Positions 27,144 through 38,726 are shown, counted from the stretch's first letter. The stretch: 64,000 nucleotides of DNA from Enterobacteriaceae bacterium ESL0689 (GCA_029433525.1 JAQTIF010000001.1:62001-126000); one strand, 5' to 3'. Notes: a model not told the origin generated them from the letters alone. Numbers and translations are program-made.

Positions 27144-28193
27144 TTATTTGGCAATAGTCGCATAATCATTCGTTATATTGATAAGTTCCCTTACCACGCT
27201 GGTCGCGAAGCTGCCCGCTGGCAACCAGAAACGTACTTCAACGGTGGCGTCATCCCACCAGTTCCAGTACATCTGTTGTGGATAGAGCAGCATAGCCCGG
27301 CGTGCTGCAACCACTTTTTCACGCATTAACAGTTCCTGCAGTGGCAGTTCATCGGCTAGTGCTGAACGCTCAGCCATCAACGCATCGCGCTGACTGCCCC
27401 ACTCACCGCTACCGGGTAGTGCCGCTGTAATCATCAGCTCACGGTTATCCACCCTTGCCTGTAGCGGGTCGCGCTCTTCACATATCGCAACAAACCAACT
27501 TCCGCGCCCGGCTAATTGTAGTACGTCGCCATCAACAATCCGATTAAAATCTGGTTTTCTTAATCTAATACTGACTTGTTGATTAAACAAGCTACTACGC
27601 GCTGCCGATAACCAAAAGCTTCGTTTATTGCGATCACGCCCCGCTGCGGGATGCTCTGCCCAGTGGCGCGCCGCCAGCAAATTACTACCACCGAGACCAA
27701 AACGCTGAGCGCCAAAATAGTTTGGCACTCCTTGTTTGCTGATCGCCTGTAAGCGTTGTTCAACATCATCACGATCGCTGATCTCGCGTAAAATTAAATC
27801 AAACTGATTACCTTTCAGGGTGCCAGGGCGCAGTTTACGTTGATGACGTGTATACTCCAGCACCTGACACCCCGGCAGTTGAAAGGTGTGCAAATCAGGC
27901 ATTGCTTTACCCGGAAGACGGGCACACAGCCACTGTTCAGCGACAGCATGTTTATCTTTTTGGCCAGCGAAACTGACTTCACGGGCCGGAATTTTCAGGA
28001 ATTTTGCCAGCGCGTCGGCAACAAAACGGGTATTACACTCTTTTTTCAGTATCCGTACCAGCAGATGTTCACCCGCGCCATCCGGCTTAAAACCAAGATC
28101 TTCAACGACAATAAAATCTTCCGGACAGGTTTTTAATTTGCCCGATGCGCGGGGCTGACCATGCAGCCAGGTCAGATCATTAAAAGCGATCAC
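27144..28193 (-). CDS. truD: tRNA pseudouridine(13) synthase TruD
   Basis: The 349-residue enzyme converts U13 of tRNA-Glu to pseudouridine. The catalytic Asp is in [15 protein letters not shown], and [14 protein letters not shown] is the second TruD signature. It overlaps ispF by 4 bp as in E. coli. It ends without surE behind it. Confidence 0.97.
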   Translation of the reverse strand: MIAFNDLTWLHGQPRASGKLKTCPEDFIVVEDLGFKPDGAGEHLLVRILKKECNTRFVADALAKFLKIPAREVSFAGQKDKHAVAEQWLCARLPGKAMPDLHTFQLPGCQVLEYTRHQRKLRPGTLKGNQFDLILREISDRDDVEQRLQAISKQGVPNYFGAQRFGLGGSNLLAARHWAEHPAAGRDRNKRSFWLSAARSSLFNQQVSIRLRKPDFNRIVDGDVLQLAGRGSWFVAICEERDPLQARVDNRELMITAALPGSGEWGSQRDALMAERSALADELPLQELLMREKVVAARRAMLLYPQQMYWNWWDDATVEVRFWLPAGSFATSVVRELINITNDYATIAK

Positions 28194-28669
28194 GACTGAA
28201 CCTTACGCAGTAACACCACGGCTTCACAGGCAATACCTTCACCACGGCCGACAAAACCCAGTTTTTCAGTGGTGGTCGCTTTTACGTTGATATCATCGAC
28301 GTGACAACGCAAATCCTCAGCGATAACCATGCGCATACGGGGAATATGCGGCAGCATTTTGGGTGCCTGGGCAATAATCGTCATATCCACATTTCCAGCA
28401 ATATAACCTCTGGACTGAACCTGGCGCCAGGCTTGACGCAATAATTCGCGGCTGTCTGCGCCTTTGAAAGCGGGATCCGTATCCGGGAAAAGTTTACCGA
28501 TATCTCCCAGTCCAGCGGCACCCAGCAGTGCATCCGTCAACGCATGCAGAGCCACATCCCCATCAGAGTGCGCCACTAATCCTTTATCATAGGGAATACG
28601 CACCCCACCTATCATGATCGGGCCTTCGCCACCAAAAGCGTGTACATCAAAACCGTGTCCAATTCGCAT
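28190..28669 (-). CDS. ispF: 2-C-methyl-D-erythritol 2,4-cyclodiphosphate synthase
   Basis: The 159-residue homotrimeric enzyme of the non-mevalonate isoprenoid pathway closes the cyclodiphosphate ring. Zinc ligands are visible in [13 protein letters not shown] (Asp8, His10) and [13 protein letters not shown] (His42). The start overlaps the ispD stop by one base, so the two consecutive pathway genes are coupled. Confidence 0.97.
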   Translation of the reverse strand: MRIGHGFDVHAFGGEGPIMIGGVRIPYDKGLVAHSDGDVALHALTDALLGAAGLGDIGKLFPDTDPAFKGADSRELLRQAWRQVQSRGYIAGNVDMTIIAQAPKMLPHIPRMRMVIAEDLRCHVDDINVKATTTEKLGFVGRGEGIACEAVVLLRKVQS

Positions 28670-29382
28670 TAAACTTTCTCCAGATAGCGGGAACGGGTAA
28701 GGTAAAACTCTGCCAGCGGCAGATCTTCCGGACAGGTCACTTTAATATTATCAGCCCGACCGACGATCAGTGCAGGATGGAAACCACAATGCTCCATTGC
28801 CGACGCTTCATCGGTGATAGTGACGCGCTCTTTCAGTGCTCGCCTCAGACAGTTGATCAGCAGCTGACGCGGGAAAAATTGCGGCGTCAGCGCATGCCAC
28901 AGATCCCTGCGATCGACCGTGTGTGCAATGATCGGTTTACCCGGCTCCGCGTGTTTCATGGTATCGCGAACAGGGGTGGCAAGAATGCCTCCCGTCTGAC
29001 TGGTTTGACGCAATGCCAGCAAACGATTGAGATCGTCCTGTTGCAGACATGGACGCGCCGCATCATGCACCACAACCCATTCAGCCTCTTTGGGCAGTGC
29101 CTGCAAACCGGCCAGCACTGAATCAGCCCGCTCAGCCCCACCCTCAACAACCGTGATTTGTGCATGATGAGCCAGTGGCAGCTGGTGAAAGCGGGTGTCG
29201 CCTGGCGTCACCACGATCACGATGCGCTGAATATTGACGTTTGCCAGTAATGCTGCCACGGAGTGTTCGAGAAGGGTTTTATTACCGATTGAGAGATATT
29301 GTTTCGGGCATGCTGCTTGCATACGACGACCGAGACCAGCTGCCGGTACTACGGCATAAATGCCAGCTAATGTGGCTGCCAT
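28669..29382 (-). CDS. ispD: 2-C-methyl-D-erythritol 4-phosphate cytidylyltransferase
   Basis: Start set at ATG 29382, giving 237 residues that align with E. coli IspD; the open frame runs on to 29457 but overlaps ftsB. The CTP-binding motif is [29 protein letters not shown] and [12 protein letters not shown] are active-site segments. It makes CDP-methylerythritol, two steps before IspF. Confidence 0.96.
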   Translation of the reverse strand: MAATLAGIYAVVPAAGLGRRMQAACPKQYLSIGNKTLLEHSVAALLANVNIQRIVIVVTPGDTRFHQLPLAHHAQITVVEGGAERADSVLAGLQALPKEAEWVVVHDAARPCLQQDDLNRLLALRQTSQTGGILATPVRDTMKHAEPGKPIIAHTVDRRDLWHALTPQFFPRQLLINCLRRALKERVTITDEASAMEHCGFHPALIVGRADNIKVTCPEDLPLAEFYLTRSRYLEKV

Positions 29383-29401
29383 GACATCATCCTGCGTTTG
29401 T

Positions 29402-29725
29402 TTATTGATTATTCTGTGTATTTTGTGTCGTTTCCGGCGGAGTACGTTTAGACGCATCGGGGATCAGACGATAAAATGTTTCGCCCGGTCGGATCATACT
29501 TAATTCATTGCGCGCACGCTCTTCGATCGCTTCCTGACCGCCGTTCAGATCGTCAATTTCCGCGAATAACTGTTCGTTACGTGCCTTTAATTTATTGTTC
29601 GTCGCTTGCTGTGCAGCAACGTCATCATATACCCGACGATAGTCATGCAGACCATTTTTACCGAACCATAGAGAATACTGTAACCAAATCAGCAAAGCCA
29701 ATAGTAAAAATGTTAACTTCCCCAT
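29402..29725 (-). CDS. ftsB: Cell division protein FtsB
   Basis: A 107-residue bitopic membrane protein of the divisome that joins FtsL and FtsQ. The membrane helix is at about 4-21 ([18 protein letters not shown]), a coiled coil covers about 30-70 ([20 protein letters not shown]), and [17 protein letters not shown] is the conserved turn. The C-terminal tail is slightly longer than in E. coli and rich in Thr, Gln and Asn. Confidence 0.96.
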   Translation of the reverse strand: MGKLTFLLLALLIWLQYSLWFGKNGLHDYRRVYDDVAAQQATNNKLKARNEQLFAEIDDLNGGQEAIEERARNELSMIRPGETFYRLIPDASKRTPPETTQNTQNNQ

Positions 29726-29920
29726 CTCACCCCCTGAAAAACGCCGCCATCAAGATGTGCTTTCTGTCGCCAGGAATGTAACACATTTTTGCCACCGATA
29801 CCCAGACCCGTTTGCTTCGGCAAAAAAGCACTGGTAATAACTATGCCGCATATACGGGGATCGGCGATCAACAAAGCTGATAGCCAGAGAGAAGAGCCTA
29901 TCCGTAATTTTATCCTGGTG

Positions 29921-30526
29921 TCAGGAACGAATAATATTTCGTTCGCTGAGGAGATCTAATAACTGGCGCACTAATATTGTGACCGGTTGTTCCCCATCCA
30001 GATGGATTTCTGCCTCTTCGGGAGGCTCATATTGTGAATCAATGCCGGTAAAATGATCTAATTGACCAGCACGCGCTTTTTTATAGAGTCCTTTTGGGTC
30101 CCGCGCCTCACAAACCGCCAACGGCGTATCGACAAAAATTTCAATAAAATGCCCCTCCCCCAGCCGTTCACGCACATATTGTCGCTCGCGACGGTGGGGG
30201 GAAATAAAAGCCGTCAGCACAACCAGCCCGGCATCTGCCATTAATTTCGCCACTTCTCCTGCCCGACGAATGTTCTGCTGGCGATCAGCATCACTAAAAC
30301 CAAGATCACTGCATAAACCATGACGCAGATTATCGCCATCCAGTAAATAGGTACTGATCGCACGTTGATATAAAGCTTCTTCCAGCGCTCCGGCTACCGT
30401 GGATTTGCCGCTCCCCGATAAGCCGGTAAACCACAATACCACACCGCGATGACCATGATGTTGCTCACGTTGTTGTTGGGTGATCGGATGGCTATGCCAG
30501 ACGATATTTTCATCACACAAGACCAC
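29921..30526 (-). CDS. cysC: Adenylyl-sulfate (APS) kinase
   Basis: The 201-residue kinase phosphorylates APS to PAPS in sulfate assimilation. The P-loop GLSGSGKS is at 35-42; [10 protein letters not shown] and [24 protein letters not shown] are substrate-binding motifs. It overlaps the cysN stop by one base. The E. coli neighbour ygbE is absent between this gene and ftsB; a 195-bp gap there holds the ftsB promoter. Confidence 0.97.
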   Translation of the reverse strand: MVLCDENIVWHSHPITQQQREQHHGHRGVVLWFTGLSGSGKSTVAGALEEALYQRAISTYLLDGDNLRHGLCSDLGFSDADRQQNIRRAGEVAKLMADAGLVVLTAFISPHRRERQYVRERLGEGHFIEIFVDTPLAVCEARDPKGLYKKARAGQLDHFTGIDSQYEPPEEAEIHLDGEQPVTILVRQLLDLLSERNIIRS

Positions 30527-31950
30527 TATTTACCTCCTGACACATCACGGGCATGCCAGTGTGGGAAGTGTTTACGGATCAGTTGATTTAGCTCGCGTTC
30601 AAATTCACTCACCTGGCGTGGCGAATTTTGTTCCTGCGGCTCGCGTATCATTCCTGCCCCGACAGTGGCATTGGACAGCCGATCGATAAAGATAAGGCCA
30701 CCAGTTACCGGATTATCTTGATATTTGTCGACCACCAGCGGTTCGTCGAAAATCAAATCAACCAGACCGATACCGTTCAGTGGCAGGGACGCTGCGGCAC
30801 AATGCGTCAGATTATTAATATCAACCTGATAGATAACCTTGTCGACGCTGGCGCGGGTTTTCTTACCGGCGATTTTGATATCGTAACTCTGACCCGCGGT
30901 CAGCGGCTGACTGGCCATCCATACGACATCGACACGTGCACCATGTACGGCGGCTAACGTCTCCTGTGCATCTACCAGTAGGTCGCCACGGCTGATATCG
31001 ATCTCATCCTGCAGAACAAGCGTAATCGCTTCATCCACGCCCGCTTGTTGTAAATCACCGTCAAACGTCACAATGCGGGTAACACAGGATTCAGTACCCG
31101 ACGGCAACACTTTTACCGCTTGCCCAACCCTGACCACACCGGAAGCCACCGTGCCAGAAAAGCCACGAAAATCGAGGTTGGGCCGATTGACATACTGCAC
31201 CGGAAACCGTAACGGCTGATTGTCAGTGGTACGATATATTTCAATGCTATTCAGTAATTCCAGCAATGTTTGTCCGCGATACCACGGCATATGTGCGCTG
31301 CGGGACGCGACGTTGTCCCCCTCCAGCGCTGACAGCGGGATAAAATGAATATCCAGATTATCGCCAGGCAACTGATGGGCGAATGTCTGGTACTGCTGGC
31401 GAATAGTGTTAAAAATATCTTCACTGAAATTAACCAGATCCATTTTGTTAATCGCCACAACCAGGTGTTTAATGCCCAGTAATGTCGAAATGAAACTGTG
31501 GCGACGGGTCTGATCGAGCACACCTTTTCGCGCATCAATCAATAAAATAGCCAGTTCACAGGTAGACGCGCCAGTGGCCATATTGCGGGTGTACTGCTCA
31601 TGTCCTGGGGTGTCCGCAATAATAAATTTACGTTTCCCGGTAGAGAAATAGCGATAAGCCACATCGATGGTAATTCCCTGCTCACGTTCGGCCTGCAGAC
31701 CATCCACCAGCAGCGCCAGATCCAGTTTTTCGCCCTGAGTACCATGGCGCTTACTATCATTATGCAGCGATAAAAGCTGATCTTCATAAATCTGGCGGGT
31801 ATCATGTAGCAAACGACCAATCAAGGTACTTTTTCCATCATCAACGCTACCACAGGTCAGGAAGCGTAACAGGCTTTTGTCTTGCTGGGCACGCAGATAT
31901 GCTTCCACACCGCCTTCCTGTGCTATTTGCTGGACAATCGTTGTATTCAT
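30526..31950 (-). CDS. cysN: Sulfate adenylyltransferase GTPase subunit
   Basis: The 474-residue GTPase drives ATP sulfurylase. G-motifs are GSVDDGKS (34-41), DTPGHEQY and NKMD; an EF-Tu-like second domain follows ([16 protein letters not shown]). It lies 9 bp downstream of cysD and overlaps cysC, forming the cysDNC operon, which CysB activates in E. coli. Confidence 0.97.
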   Translation of the reverse strand: MNTTIVQQIAQEGGVEAYLRAQQDKSLLRFLTCGSVDDGKSTLIGRLLHDTRQIYEDQLLSLHNDSKRHGTQGEKLDLALLVDGLQAEREQGITIDVAYRYFSTGKRKFIIADTPGHEQYTRNMATGASTCELAILLIDARKGVLDQTRRHSFISTLLGIKHLVVAINKMDLVNFSEDIFNTIRQQYQTFAHQLPGDNLDIHFIPLSALEGDNVASRSAHMPWYRGQTLLELLNSIEIYRTTDNQPLRFPVQYVNRPNLDFRGFSGTVASGVVRVGQAVKVLPSGTESCVTRIVTFDGDLQQAGVDEAITLVLQDEIDISRGDLLVDAQETLAAVHGARVDVVWMASQPLTAGQSYDIKIAGKKTRASVDKVIYQVDINNLTHCAAASLPLNGIGLVDLIFDEPLVVDKYQDNPVTGGLIFIDRLSNATVGAGMIREPQEQNSPRQVSEFERELNQLIRKHFPHWHARDVSGGK

Positions 31951-31959
31951 GACGATTCC

Positions 31960-32868
31960 TTAGAAGTAGCCCTGACGTTTTTTTAGCTCCATAGAACCAG
32001 ACTGATCACGATCAATCATTCGTCCCTGGCGTTCACTGGTCGTCGAGATCAACATTTCTTCAATAATTTCCGGCAGGGATTGGGCATCAGACTCTATGGC
32101 TCCGGTGAGCGGCCAGCAGCCGAGGGTACGAAAACGAACCTTCTTTTTGCTGATAACTTCACCGGGCCGTAACTCGATACGATCATCATCCACCATGATC
32201 AACATTCCTTCCCGCTCAATCACCGGACGTTCAGCTGCCAGATACAGCGGGACAATGGCGATATTTTCCAGATAGATGTATTGCCAGATATCCAGCTCGG
32301 TCCAGTTAGACAGCGGGAATACACGGATGCTTTCGCCTTTATTAATCTGACCGTTATAGTTATGCCATAATTCCGGGCGCTGATTTTTCGGGTCCCAGCG
32401 ATGAAAACGGTCGCGAAAAGAGTAAATCCGTTCTTTCGCCCGGGATTTTTCTTCATCGCGTCGGGCACCACCAAACGCAGCATCAAAGCCGTATTTTTCC
32501 AGCGCCTGCTTAAGCCCTTCGGTTTTCATAATATCAGTATGTTTAGCGCTACCGTGAACAAAGGGGTTTATTCCCATTGCTACGCCTTGCGGGTTTTTAT
32601 ATACCAGCAACTCACAACCATAATCCCTGGCCGTGCGATCACGAAATTCATACATTTCGCGAAATTTCCACCCGGTATCAACGTGCAACAAGGGGAAAGG
32701 CAGCGTTCCGGGATAAAATGCTTTACGTGCCAGATGTAACATCACACTGGAATCTTTGCCGATGGAGTACAACATCGTTGGATTAGCAAACCCGGCCGCG
32801 ACCTCGCGAATAATAAAGATGCTTTCCGCCTCCAGTTGCCGCAAATGCGTCAGCCGTTTTCGATCCAT
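31960..32868 (-). CDS. cysD: Sulfate adenylyltransferase catalytic subunit
   Basis: The 302-residue subunit adenylates sulfate. The PP-loop is [11 protein letters not shown] (about 35-45); [17 protein letters not shown] and [14 protein letters not shown] are family signatures. First gene of cysDNC. Its promoter region (32869-33190) is interrupted by two degenerate copies of the dispersed repeat. Confidence 0.97.
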   Translation of the reverse strand: MDRKRLTHLRQLEAESIFIIREVAAGFANPTMLYSIGKDSSVMLHLARKAFYPGTLPFPLLHVDTGWKFREMYEFRDRTARDYGCELLVYKNPQGVAMGINPFVHGSAKHTDIMKTEGLKQALEKYGFDAAFGGARRDEEKSRAKERIYSFRDRFHRWDPKNQRPELWHNYNGQINKGESIRVFPLSNWTELDIWQYIYLENIAIVPLYLAAERPVIEREGMLIMVDDDRIELRPGEVISKKKVRFRTLGCWPLTGAIESDAQSLPEIIEEMLISTTSERQGRMIDRDQSGSMELKKRQGYF

Positions 32869-32878
32869 AACTTTTCCT

Positions 32879-32938
32879 CAAGCGCCTGACCACCAGGCAT
32901 TATTCGTGCAGGCCGTCCGGACTCCGACAGCCGGGGAA
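32879..32938. repeat. Dispersed ~148-bp repeat, degenerate fragment (copy 3)
   Basis: AGCGCCTGACCACCAGGCAT, then TATTCGTGCAGGCCGTCCGG and GACAGCCGGGGAAAA, lines up with the fragment at 53458-53526 with several differences. It lies 10 bp upstream of the cysD start. Confidence 0.6.
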
Positions 32939-33190
32939 AATCGCCAGGTATGAAGATAGATTCACTATCAAAGTTCTATATATGTTAATGAATATTATTA
33001 TTCACCAGAGCATAACTGACTGATAGCAGGATAGATGAGCTGTGACTATAGGATGCTATGCAGATCAAATGAAATGACGAATTGGAATGAGTTGTTACCC
33101 AAAAGAATAACCACCGGAAAAATACTTAGAGGCCTTTACGGTTAATCATTATGATCTCAAAAAAGGCCGCTGTATTTTAAACGCGTTAGA
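32939..33190 (-). promoter_or_regulatory. cysDNC promoter region
   Basis: AT-rich non-coding sequence upstream of cysD. It should contain the promoter and CysB-binding region, but I cannot place them with confidence. No open frame is supported. Confidence 0.35.
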
Positions 33191-33303
33191 GTCTGGACAC
33201 GGACAGCGCGGAGAAACCGCAGCGTACACGGAGTACGTGAGGATTTCGAGCACTGCCCAGGGACAAAATGGCAAGTAAAATAGCCTAATGGGCCAGGCTC
33301 TTA
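33191..33303. repeat. Dispersed ~148-bp repeat, copy 4 (left end missing)
   Basis: GTCTGGACACGGACAGCGCG, then CGTACACGGAGTACGTGAGG and ACTGCCCAGGGACAAAATGG, ends in GGCCAGGCTCTTA. It lies exactly at the junction between the cys block and the deo block, which are far apart in E. coli. Confidence 0.8.
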
Positions 33304-33315
33304 ATTGTGACATAA

Positions 33316-33341
33316 CCGCTCTCTCTACCCCCAGAGAGCGG
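33316..33341 (-). terminator. Hairpin terminator downstream of deoD
   Basis: CCGCTCTCT and AGAGAGCGG form a nine-base stem just after deoD. The tail on the minus strand is TTATGTC, only weakly T-rich. Confidence 0.6.
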
Positions 33342-33347
33342 CTTCAA

Positions 33348-34067
33348 TCAGGCTTTATCCCCCAGCAGGACGGATTCGAGCGCGATGTTAATCATATCAT
33401 TAAAGGTAGTCTGTCGTTCCTCAGCGGTGGTTTCTTCATGCGTGCGGAGATGATCAGAGATGGTGCAGATAGCCAGCGCTTTCGCTCCGTACTCTGCCGC
33501 CACACCATAGATACCCGCCGCTTCCATCTCGATGCCCAGAATGCCATATTTTTCCATCACGTCGAACATGGAGGGGTCCGGTGTGTAAAACAGATCCGCC
33601 GAGAACAGATTACCGACTCGTGTTTCAATACCCAATGCTTTTGCCGCATCGACAGCATCACGTACCATGCCGAAATCAGCAATCGCGGCAAAGTCGTGAT
33701 CTTTAAAGCGCAGGCGATTAACTTTAGAGTCAGTACAAGCACCCATGCCGATGACCACATCACGGACTTTTACATCAGGACGGACTGCGCCACAGGAACC
33801 AACACGGATAATCTTCTTCACGCCAAATTCAGTGATGAGTTCTTTGGTATAAATAGAGCAGGAAGGTATGCCCATACCATGTCCCATCACCGAAATTTTG
33901 CGGCCTTTATAGGTGCCGGTGAAACCCAGCATCCCGCGCACATGGTTGACTTCCCGTGCCTCTTTCAGAAAAGTTTCCGCAATGTATTTAGCCCGCAGAG
34001 GATCACCCGGCATCAGCACAACATCGGCGAAATCACCCATTTCAGCATTAATGTGAGGAGTTGCCAT
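33348..34067 (-). CDS. deoD: Purine nucleoside phosphorylase DeoD-type
   Basis: Start at ATG 34067 gives 239 residues beginning [17 protein letters not shown], as in E. coli; a longer frame to 34196 overlaps deoB. The hexameric enzyme splits purine nucleosides with phosphate. [13 protein letters not shown] and [15 protein letters not shown] bind phosphate and ribose; [12 protein letters not shown] carries the catalytic Asp. Last gene of deoCABD. Confidence 0.97.
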   Translation of the reverse strand: MATPHINAEMGDFADVVLMPGDPLRAKYIAETFLKEAREVNHVRGMLGFTGTYKGRKISVMGHGMGIPSCSIYTKELITEFGVKKIIRVGSCGAVRPDVKVRDVVIGMGACTDSKVNRLRFKDHDFAAIADFGMVRDAVDAAKALGIETRVGNLFSADLFYTPDPSMFDVMEKYGILGIEMEAAGIYGVAAEYGAKALAICTISDHLRTHEETTAEERQTTFNDMINIALESVLLGDKA

Positions 34068-34122
34068 TATTTTATCCTGTTGTTTTAACGATAAAGGGCG
34101 GGGAAAGCCCCGCCCAGGATTG

Positions 34123-35346
34123 TCAGAACATGGCTTTACCATATTCCATATCGGAGGTGGCGAAATATTTCGCCAGGGTCTGGCCGATATCCGCAAAGGT
34201 GGTACGGTGACCCAGTGATCCTGGTTTCACTTTGGGGCCATACACCAGCACCGGAATGTGTTCACGGGTATGGTCAGTGCCGCTCCATGTCGGGTCACAT
34301 CCGTGATCCGCGGTGAGGATCAGAATGTCGTCTTCTCCGACCAGTTCCATAAGTTCCGGCAGGCGGCGATCAAACAGTTCCAGTCCGGCAGCATAACCTG
34401 AAACATCACGGCGGTGTCCCCAGGAAGAGTCAAAATCGACGAAGTTAGTGAAGACTATGGTTTTGTCTCCCGCCTCTTTTATCTCTTTGATGGTGGCATC
34501 AAATAGCGCATCCAGCCCCGTGGCTTTGACCTTTTTAGTGATCCCACAGTTGGCATAGATATCCGCAATTTTACCGACGGACACCACGTGGCCACCTTTC
34601 TCATCCACCAGTTTCTGCAGGATGGTCGCTGAAGGCGGTTCTACTGCCAGATCATGGCGATTGCCGGTACGCTGGAAATGCCCCGCTTTATCGCCAATAA
34701 ACGGACGCGCAATGACCCGGCCGATATTGTAGCCACCTTTTGTTAACTCTTCACGCGCGATTTCGCACAGTTCATACAGTTTATCAAGGCCATAAGTCTG
34801 TTCGTGACAGGCAATCTGGAATACGGAGTCAGCCGAGGTATAGAAAATCGGTTTGCCGGTTCTCATATGCTCTTCGCCAAGCTTATCCAAAATGACCGTA
34901 CCGGACGAGTGGCAATTCCCGAGATAGCCCGGTAATTTTGCACGCTTAACCAGCGTATCCAGTAATTCCTGGGGAAAACTATTTTCAGTATCATCGAAAT
35001 AGCCCCAGTCAAACAGCACCGGTACACCCGCAATTTCCCAGTGGCCTGATGGTGTATCTTTACCAGAAGATATTTCCTGTGCCCATCCATAAGCACCGAC
35101 GATATCAGCCTGACCATCCATGCCTGGCGGGATGGTGCCGGTAGATCCTTCGTGTGCTTTTGCCAGTCCGAGGCGAGTGAGATTAGGCAAATTCAGCGGC
35201 CCCTGCCGTCCATGACTGGCGTTTCCTTTGGCACACTCTTCTGCAATGTGTCCCAGTGTGTCTGAGCCCTGATCGCCAAAACGAGCGGCGTCTTCCGCTG
35301 CGCCTATGCCGAAAGAGTCCAGAACCATAATAAATGCACGCTTCAT
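34123..35346 (-). CDS. deoB: Phosphopentomutase
   Basis: The 407-residue metalloenzyme of the alkaline-phosphatase superfamily interconverts (deoxy)ribose 1- and 5-phosphate. Metal ligands lie in [14 protein letters not shown] (Asp10 region), [11 protein letters not shown] and [13 protein letters not shown]. The linker to deoA is 63 bp. Confidence 0.97.
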   Translation of the reverse strand: MKRAFIMVLDSFGIGAAEDAARFGDQGSDTLGHIAEECAKGNASHGRQGPLNLPNLTRLGLAKAHEGSTGTIPPGMDGQADIVGAYGWAQEISSGKDTPSGHWEIAGVPVLFDWGYFDDTENSFPQELLDTLVKRAKLPGYLGNCHSSGTVILDKLGEEHMRTGKPIFYTSADSVFQIACHEQTYGLDKLYELCEIAREELTKGGYNIGRVIARPFIGDKAGHFQRTGNRHDLAVEPPSATILQKLVDEKGGHVVSVGKIADIYANCGITKKVKATGLDALFDATIKEIKEAGDKTIVFTNFVDFDSSWGHRRDVSGYAAGLELFDRRLPELMELVGEDDILILTADHGCDPTWSGTDHTREHIPVLVYGPKVKPGSLGHRTTFADIGQTLAKYFATSDMEYGKAMF

Positions 35347-35409
35347 AGTGGAGCCTCCATACTTTTTGACGCTATAAAAAAGCGATCCCGTCTGTCATAT
35401 GACATACGG

Positions 35410-36732
35410 TTATTCGGTTATCCGACGATAAACTGTCGGCGTTTTTTCCGCTGCCGTATTGGCCAGTGTCATCGCTGCCTGTACTGCTTTGGCCGCTTCC
35501 TGCCAGCTCGCTTCATCTCTGGCATGGATCATGGCTAATGGCCGTTGACTATCAACACGATCCCCAAGGCAAACCACATCCGTTAAGCCAACGCTGTAGT
35601 CAATCGGATCAGATGCCTGACGGCGTCCTCCACCCATTGATACCACCGCCATGCCTAACGCGCGGGTATCCATTTCAGATACAAAGCCTTCGCCTTTAGC
35701 ATAAACGGCCCGATGCAGAGGGGCAGCCGGTAAATATTTATCATAATTATCGATAAAATCATTCGGCCCGTTTTGCGCTGCGACCATCCGGCCAAAACGC
35801 TCTGCCGCCTGGCCATTGTCCAGTACCGCCTGCAACTTCTGTCGCGCTTCTGCTTCGTCGCGCGCCAGTTTGCCAGAGATTAACATTTCGACACACAATG
35901 CCATCGTGACGTCAAACAGTCGTGGATTGCGATATTCTCCGGTCAGGAATTGCACAGCCTCGCGGACTTCAACCGCATTCCCGGCGCTGGATGCCAGCAC
36001 TTGATTCATGTCGGTTAGCAGCGCGGTGGTGCGCACGCCCGATCCATTCGCCACACCAACGATCGCTTCCGCCAGCGCGGTAGAAAGTTCATAGGTCGGC
36101 ATAAAAGCGCCGCTGCCTGTTTTCACATCCATGACCAGAGCATCAAGACCTTCCGCCAGCTTTTTCGCCAGAATCGAAGCGGTGATCAGGGGGATGGAGT
36201 CAACGGTTGCGGTAATGTCACGGGTGGCATAGAAGCGTTTGTCAGCCGGTGCCAGCGAGCTGGTCTGGCCGATAATCGCCACGCCCACCTCTTTGATGAT
36301 GGTACGGAAACGGTCATCATTCGGGAAGATGTCAAAACCGGGTATCGCTTCCAGTTTGTCGAGAGTACCACCGGTATGACCAAGGCCACGCCCGGAGATC
36401 ATCGGTACATACCCGCCACAAGCTGCCACCATCGGTCCCAGCATCAGTGATGTGACATCACCCACCCCACCGGTAGAGTGCTTATCGACGATCGGGCCGT
36501 GGAGATTGAGTCCTTTCCAGTTCAGAACAGTACCCGAATCACGCATTGCCATCGTCAGAGAAACACGTTCTGGCATCGACATATCATGAAAGAAGATAGT
36601 CATCGCCAGTGCAGCGATTTGTCCTTCCGAGATAGTGTTATCACGGATCCCATTAATGAAAAAACGGATTTCATCATCGCTTAATGGATGACCATCACGT
36701 TTTTTACGGATAATTTCTTGTGCGAGAAACAA
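35410..36732 (-). CDS. deoA: Thymidine phosphorylase
   Basis: The 440-residue enzyme releases thymine and deoxyribose 1-phosphate. [18 protein letters not shown] binds phosphate and [16 protein letters not shown] is the family signature; [12 protein letters not shown] is also conserved. Confidence 0.97.
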   Translation of the reverse strand: MFLAQEIIRKKRDGHPLSDDEIRFFINGIRDNTISEGQIAALAMTIFFHDMSMPERVSLTMAMRDSGTVLNWKGLNLHGPIVDKHSTGGVGDVTSLMLGPMVAACGGYVPMISGRGLGHTGGTLDKLEAIPGFDIFPNDDRFRTIIKEVGVAIIGQTSSLAPADKRFYATRDITATVDSIPLITASILAKKLAEGLDALVMDVKTGSGAFMPTYELSTALAEAIVGVANGSGVRTTALLTDMNQVLASSAGNAVEVREAVQFLTGEYRNPRLFDVTMALCVEMLISGKLARDEAEARQKLQAVLDNGQAAERFGRMVAAQNGPNDFIDNYDKYLPAAPLHRAVYAKGEGFVSEMDTRALGMAVVSMGGGRRQASDPIDYSVGLTDVVCLGDRVDSQRPLAMIHARDEASWQEAAKAVQAAMTLANTAAEKTPTVYRRITE

Positions 36733-36789
36733 AGTCCCTCCCAGGTATCAAAGTGAAGTGCGGCAGATTATCTGCCGCAGCAAAGAGAA

Positions 36790-37569
36790 TTAGTAATGAC
36801 TGGAGCTTTTACCATCACCATGACCCAATGCTTTCAGCAAGCTTGCCAGTAAGCTGGAAGCGCCAAAGCGGTAGTGGCGGGAGTCGGCCCACTCTGCGCC
36901 AAACAGTTCATCGGCAATCGCCAGATAATGCTGCGCATCTTCTGCGGTACGTACTCCCCCTGCCGGTTTAAAGCCCACCGTTTTCGCCACACCCATATCA
37001 CGGATCACTTCCAGCATAATACGCGCGCTTTCCGGCGTTGCGTTGACCGGAACTTTACCAGTCGAGGTTTTAATAAAATCGGCACCTGCCTTGATGGCAA
37101 TTTCCGATGCTTTCCGAATCAGGGCTTCTGTTTTCAGTTCGCCGGTTTCGATGATCACTTTCAGCAATACATTAGCGGCGGCACAGGCTTCCTTACAGGC
37201 TTTCACCAGTTCAAACCCGACTTTTTCGTTACCCGCGATCAGTGCGCGATACGGAAAGACGACATCCACTTCATCGGCGCCGTAAGCAATGGCCGCGCGT
37301 GTTTCTGCCAGCGCGATATCAATATCATCATTACCATGCGGAAAATTAGTGACGGTGGCGATATGAATATCTGGCGTACCCTGTTGGTTGAGGGTTTTAC
37401 GCGCAATGGGAATAAAACGTGGATAGATGCAGATGGCGGCGGTATTGCCGACCGGCGTTTTCGCCTGATGGCAGAGCTTAATCACCTTTTCGTCGGTGTC
37501 ATCCTCATTCAGGGTAGTCAGATCCATGAGTTGTAAAGCACGCAGGCTGCTTGCGGATAAATCAGTCAT
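36790..37569 (-). CDS. deoC: Deoxyribose-phosphate aldolase
   Basis: The 259-residue class I aldolase splits deoxyribose 5-phosphate. The Schiff-base Lys is in [17 protein letters not shown] (about 167) and the second Lys in [11 protein letters not shown] (about 201). First gene of the operon, with the deoP2-type promoter just upstream. Confidence 0.97.
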   Translation of the reverse strand: MTDLSASSLRALQLMDLTTLNEDDTDEKVIKLCHQAKTPVGNTAAICIYPRFIPIARKTLNQQGTPDIHIATVTNFPHGNDDIDIALAETRAAIAYGADEVDVVFPYRALIAGNEKVGFELVKACKEACAAANVLLKVIIETGELKTEALIRKASEIAIKAGADFIKTSTGKVPVNATPESARIMLEVIRDMGVAKTVGFKPAGGVRTAEDAQHYLAIADELFGAEWADSRHYRFGASSLLASLLKALGHGDGKSSSHY

Positions 37570-37623
37570 TTTATACTCCGACGGCTTCTGTGCCGACTTA
37601 ACATATTATTCATTACACAGACA

Positions 37624-37639
37624 TGTGATTATTATAACA
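37624..37639 (-). promoter_or_regulatory. DeoR operator overlapping the deoP2-type -10 element
   Basis: TGTGATTATTATAACA matches the DeoR palindrome (TGTTAGAATTCTAACA) at 12 of 16 positions. On the minus strand it contains TATAAT (37631-37636), the likely -10, as the E. coli deoP2 operator overlaps its own -10. Confidence 0.75.
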
Positions 37640-37656
37640 TTTTTATCTTCTCACAT

Positions 37657-37672
37657 TTCGACATGTATCACA
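37657..37672 (-). promoter_or_regulatory. CRP site of deoP2-type promoter
   Basis: On the minus strand TGTGA, six bases, TCGAA. This matches the deoP2 CRP-1 site of E. coli (TGTGA-N6-TCGAA), and its centre is about 40 bp upstream of the expected start. A CytR contact is expected nearby but not resolved. Confidence 0.75.
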
Positions 37673-37809
37673 GTTAGAAAAATCGACATGTTCTGTATAA
37701 CACCCGAATAGCGTGAATATACATCATGAGGCAGGAAAAAATCTCGTTATTTTTGTATGGCAGCACAAATTATCGCGTGGGGTCAGTGGGCAATTCCATG
37801 CACGAGAAA

Positions 37810-37825
37810 TGTTATAATAGTAACA
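37810..37825 (-). promoter_or_regulatory. Second DeoR operator upstream of deoC
   Basis: TGTTATAATAGTAACA, a near-perfect palindrome on the DeoR consensus, 186 bp from the first operator. A TATAAT-like sequence inside it may be the -10 of a second promoter. Confidence 0.75.
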
Positions 37826-37949
37826 TTTAACGGACAAAAAATATCCTTCAGGCTGAAATAATAGTCGCCCGGAAGAAAGAATCAACGGCTCATAACGCAC
37901 GATTCAGGATTCTACAGGCGACTATTGACAGGAAAAATCAAGAGCAAGA

Positions 37950-38726
37950 TTACTGAAGCCGAAACAATTGCTGGCTATTTTGGTATAAGGTATGGGCAAT
38001 CACGTGCTGTGGTTCCGGGCGCAACTGACAGAGTGCAGCAAAAACCTGCGCAATCCGCTCTGGCCGGTTAGGTTGCCCCTGATAGCCATTCAGTGGCATA
38101 TCAGGGGCATCGGTTTCCAGTACTAATGCCGATAATGGCAACGTGGCCATGACGTGACGGGTTTTACTGGCGCGTTGATAGGTGATGGTTCCGCCAACCC
38201 CTATTTTGTAGCCCAATTGCACAAAACGCTGCGCCTGTTGCAGGCTGCCGGCGAAACCATGTACGACGCCCGTTCTGGGCAATGCATACTTTCTTAGCAA
38301 CATCGCCAGTTTATCGTGAGTGCGCCGGGAGTGCAGAATAACTGGCAGATCATAGCGTTTTGCCAGTTGTAGTTGTGCCTCCAGCAGCGCTTGCTGACGG
38401 TCAAATTGTGGATTTTGACGATAGAGATCGAGCCCTATTTCGCCTATCGCAACCAGCTTGTAGTGGCGATGTTGCACATAAGTGGCAAGCTGCTCAAGGC
38501 TCTGTTCATCATGATGTTCAATTATTATCGGATGTAATCCGAGAGCGGCATAGATAGCATCATGACGCTCTGCCAGCGCCAGCACTCTGGCGAAGTTGTC
38601 CGCTTCGATAGCGGGCACGATAATCTGCCTCACCCCCTTTTCCGCCGCCCGGGCAAGGCTTTCTGTTTCATGCCCGGTGAACGGCGGAAAATCAAAATGA
38701 CAATGAGTATCGATAAATGGCCACAT
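37950..38726 (-). CDS. yjjV: TatD-family metal-dependent hydrolase YjjV
   Basis: The 258-residue TIM-barrel hydrolase starts with metal-binding DTHCHFDFP and has GEIGLDLY, VILHSRRTHDKL, VVHGFAGSLQQA and LETDAPDMPL, the successive TatD metal and active-site motifs. Similarity to E. coli YjjV is high. The natural substrate is uncertain; a deoxyribonuclease-like activity is assumed for the family. In E. coli yjjW and yjjI separate it from deoC; both are missing here. Confidence 0.92.
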   Translation of the reverse strand: MWPFIDTHCHFDFPPFTGHETESLARAAEKGVRQIIVPAIEADNFARVLALAERHDAIYAALGLHPIIIEHHDEQSLEQLATYVQHRHYKLVAIGEIGLDLYRQNPQFDRQQALLEAQLQLAKRYDLPVILHSRRTHDKLAMLLRKYALPRTGVVHGFAGSLQQAQRFVQLGYKIGVGGTITYQRASKTRHVMATLPLSALVLETDAPDMPLNGYQGQPNRPERIAQVFAALCQLRPEPQHVIAHTLYQNSQQLFRLQ

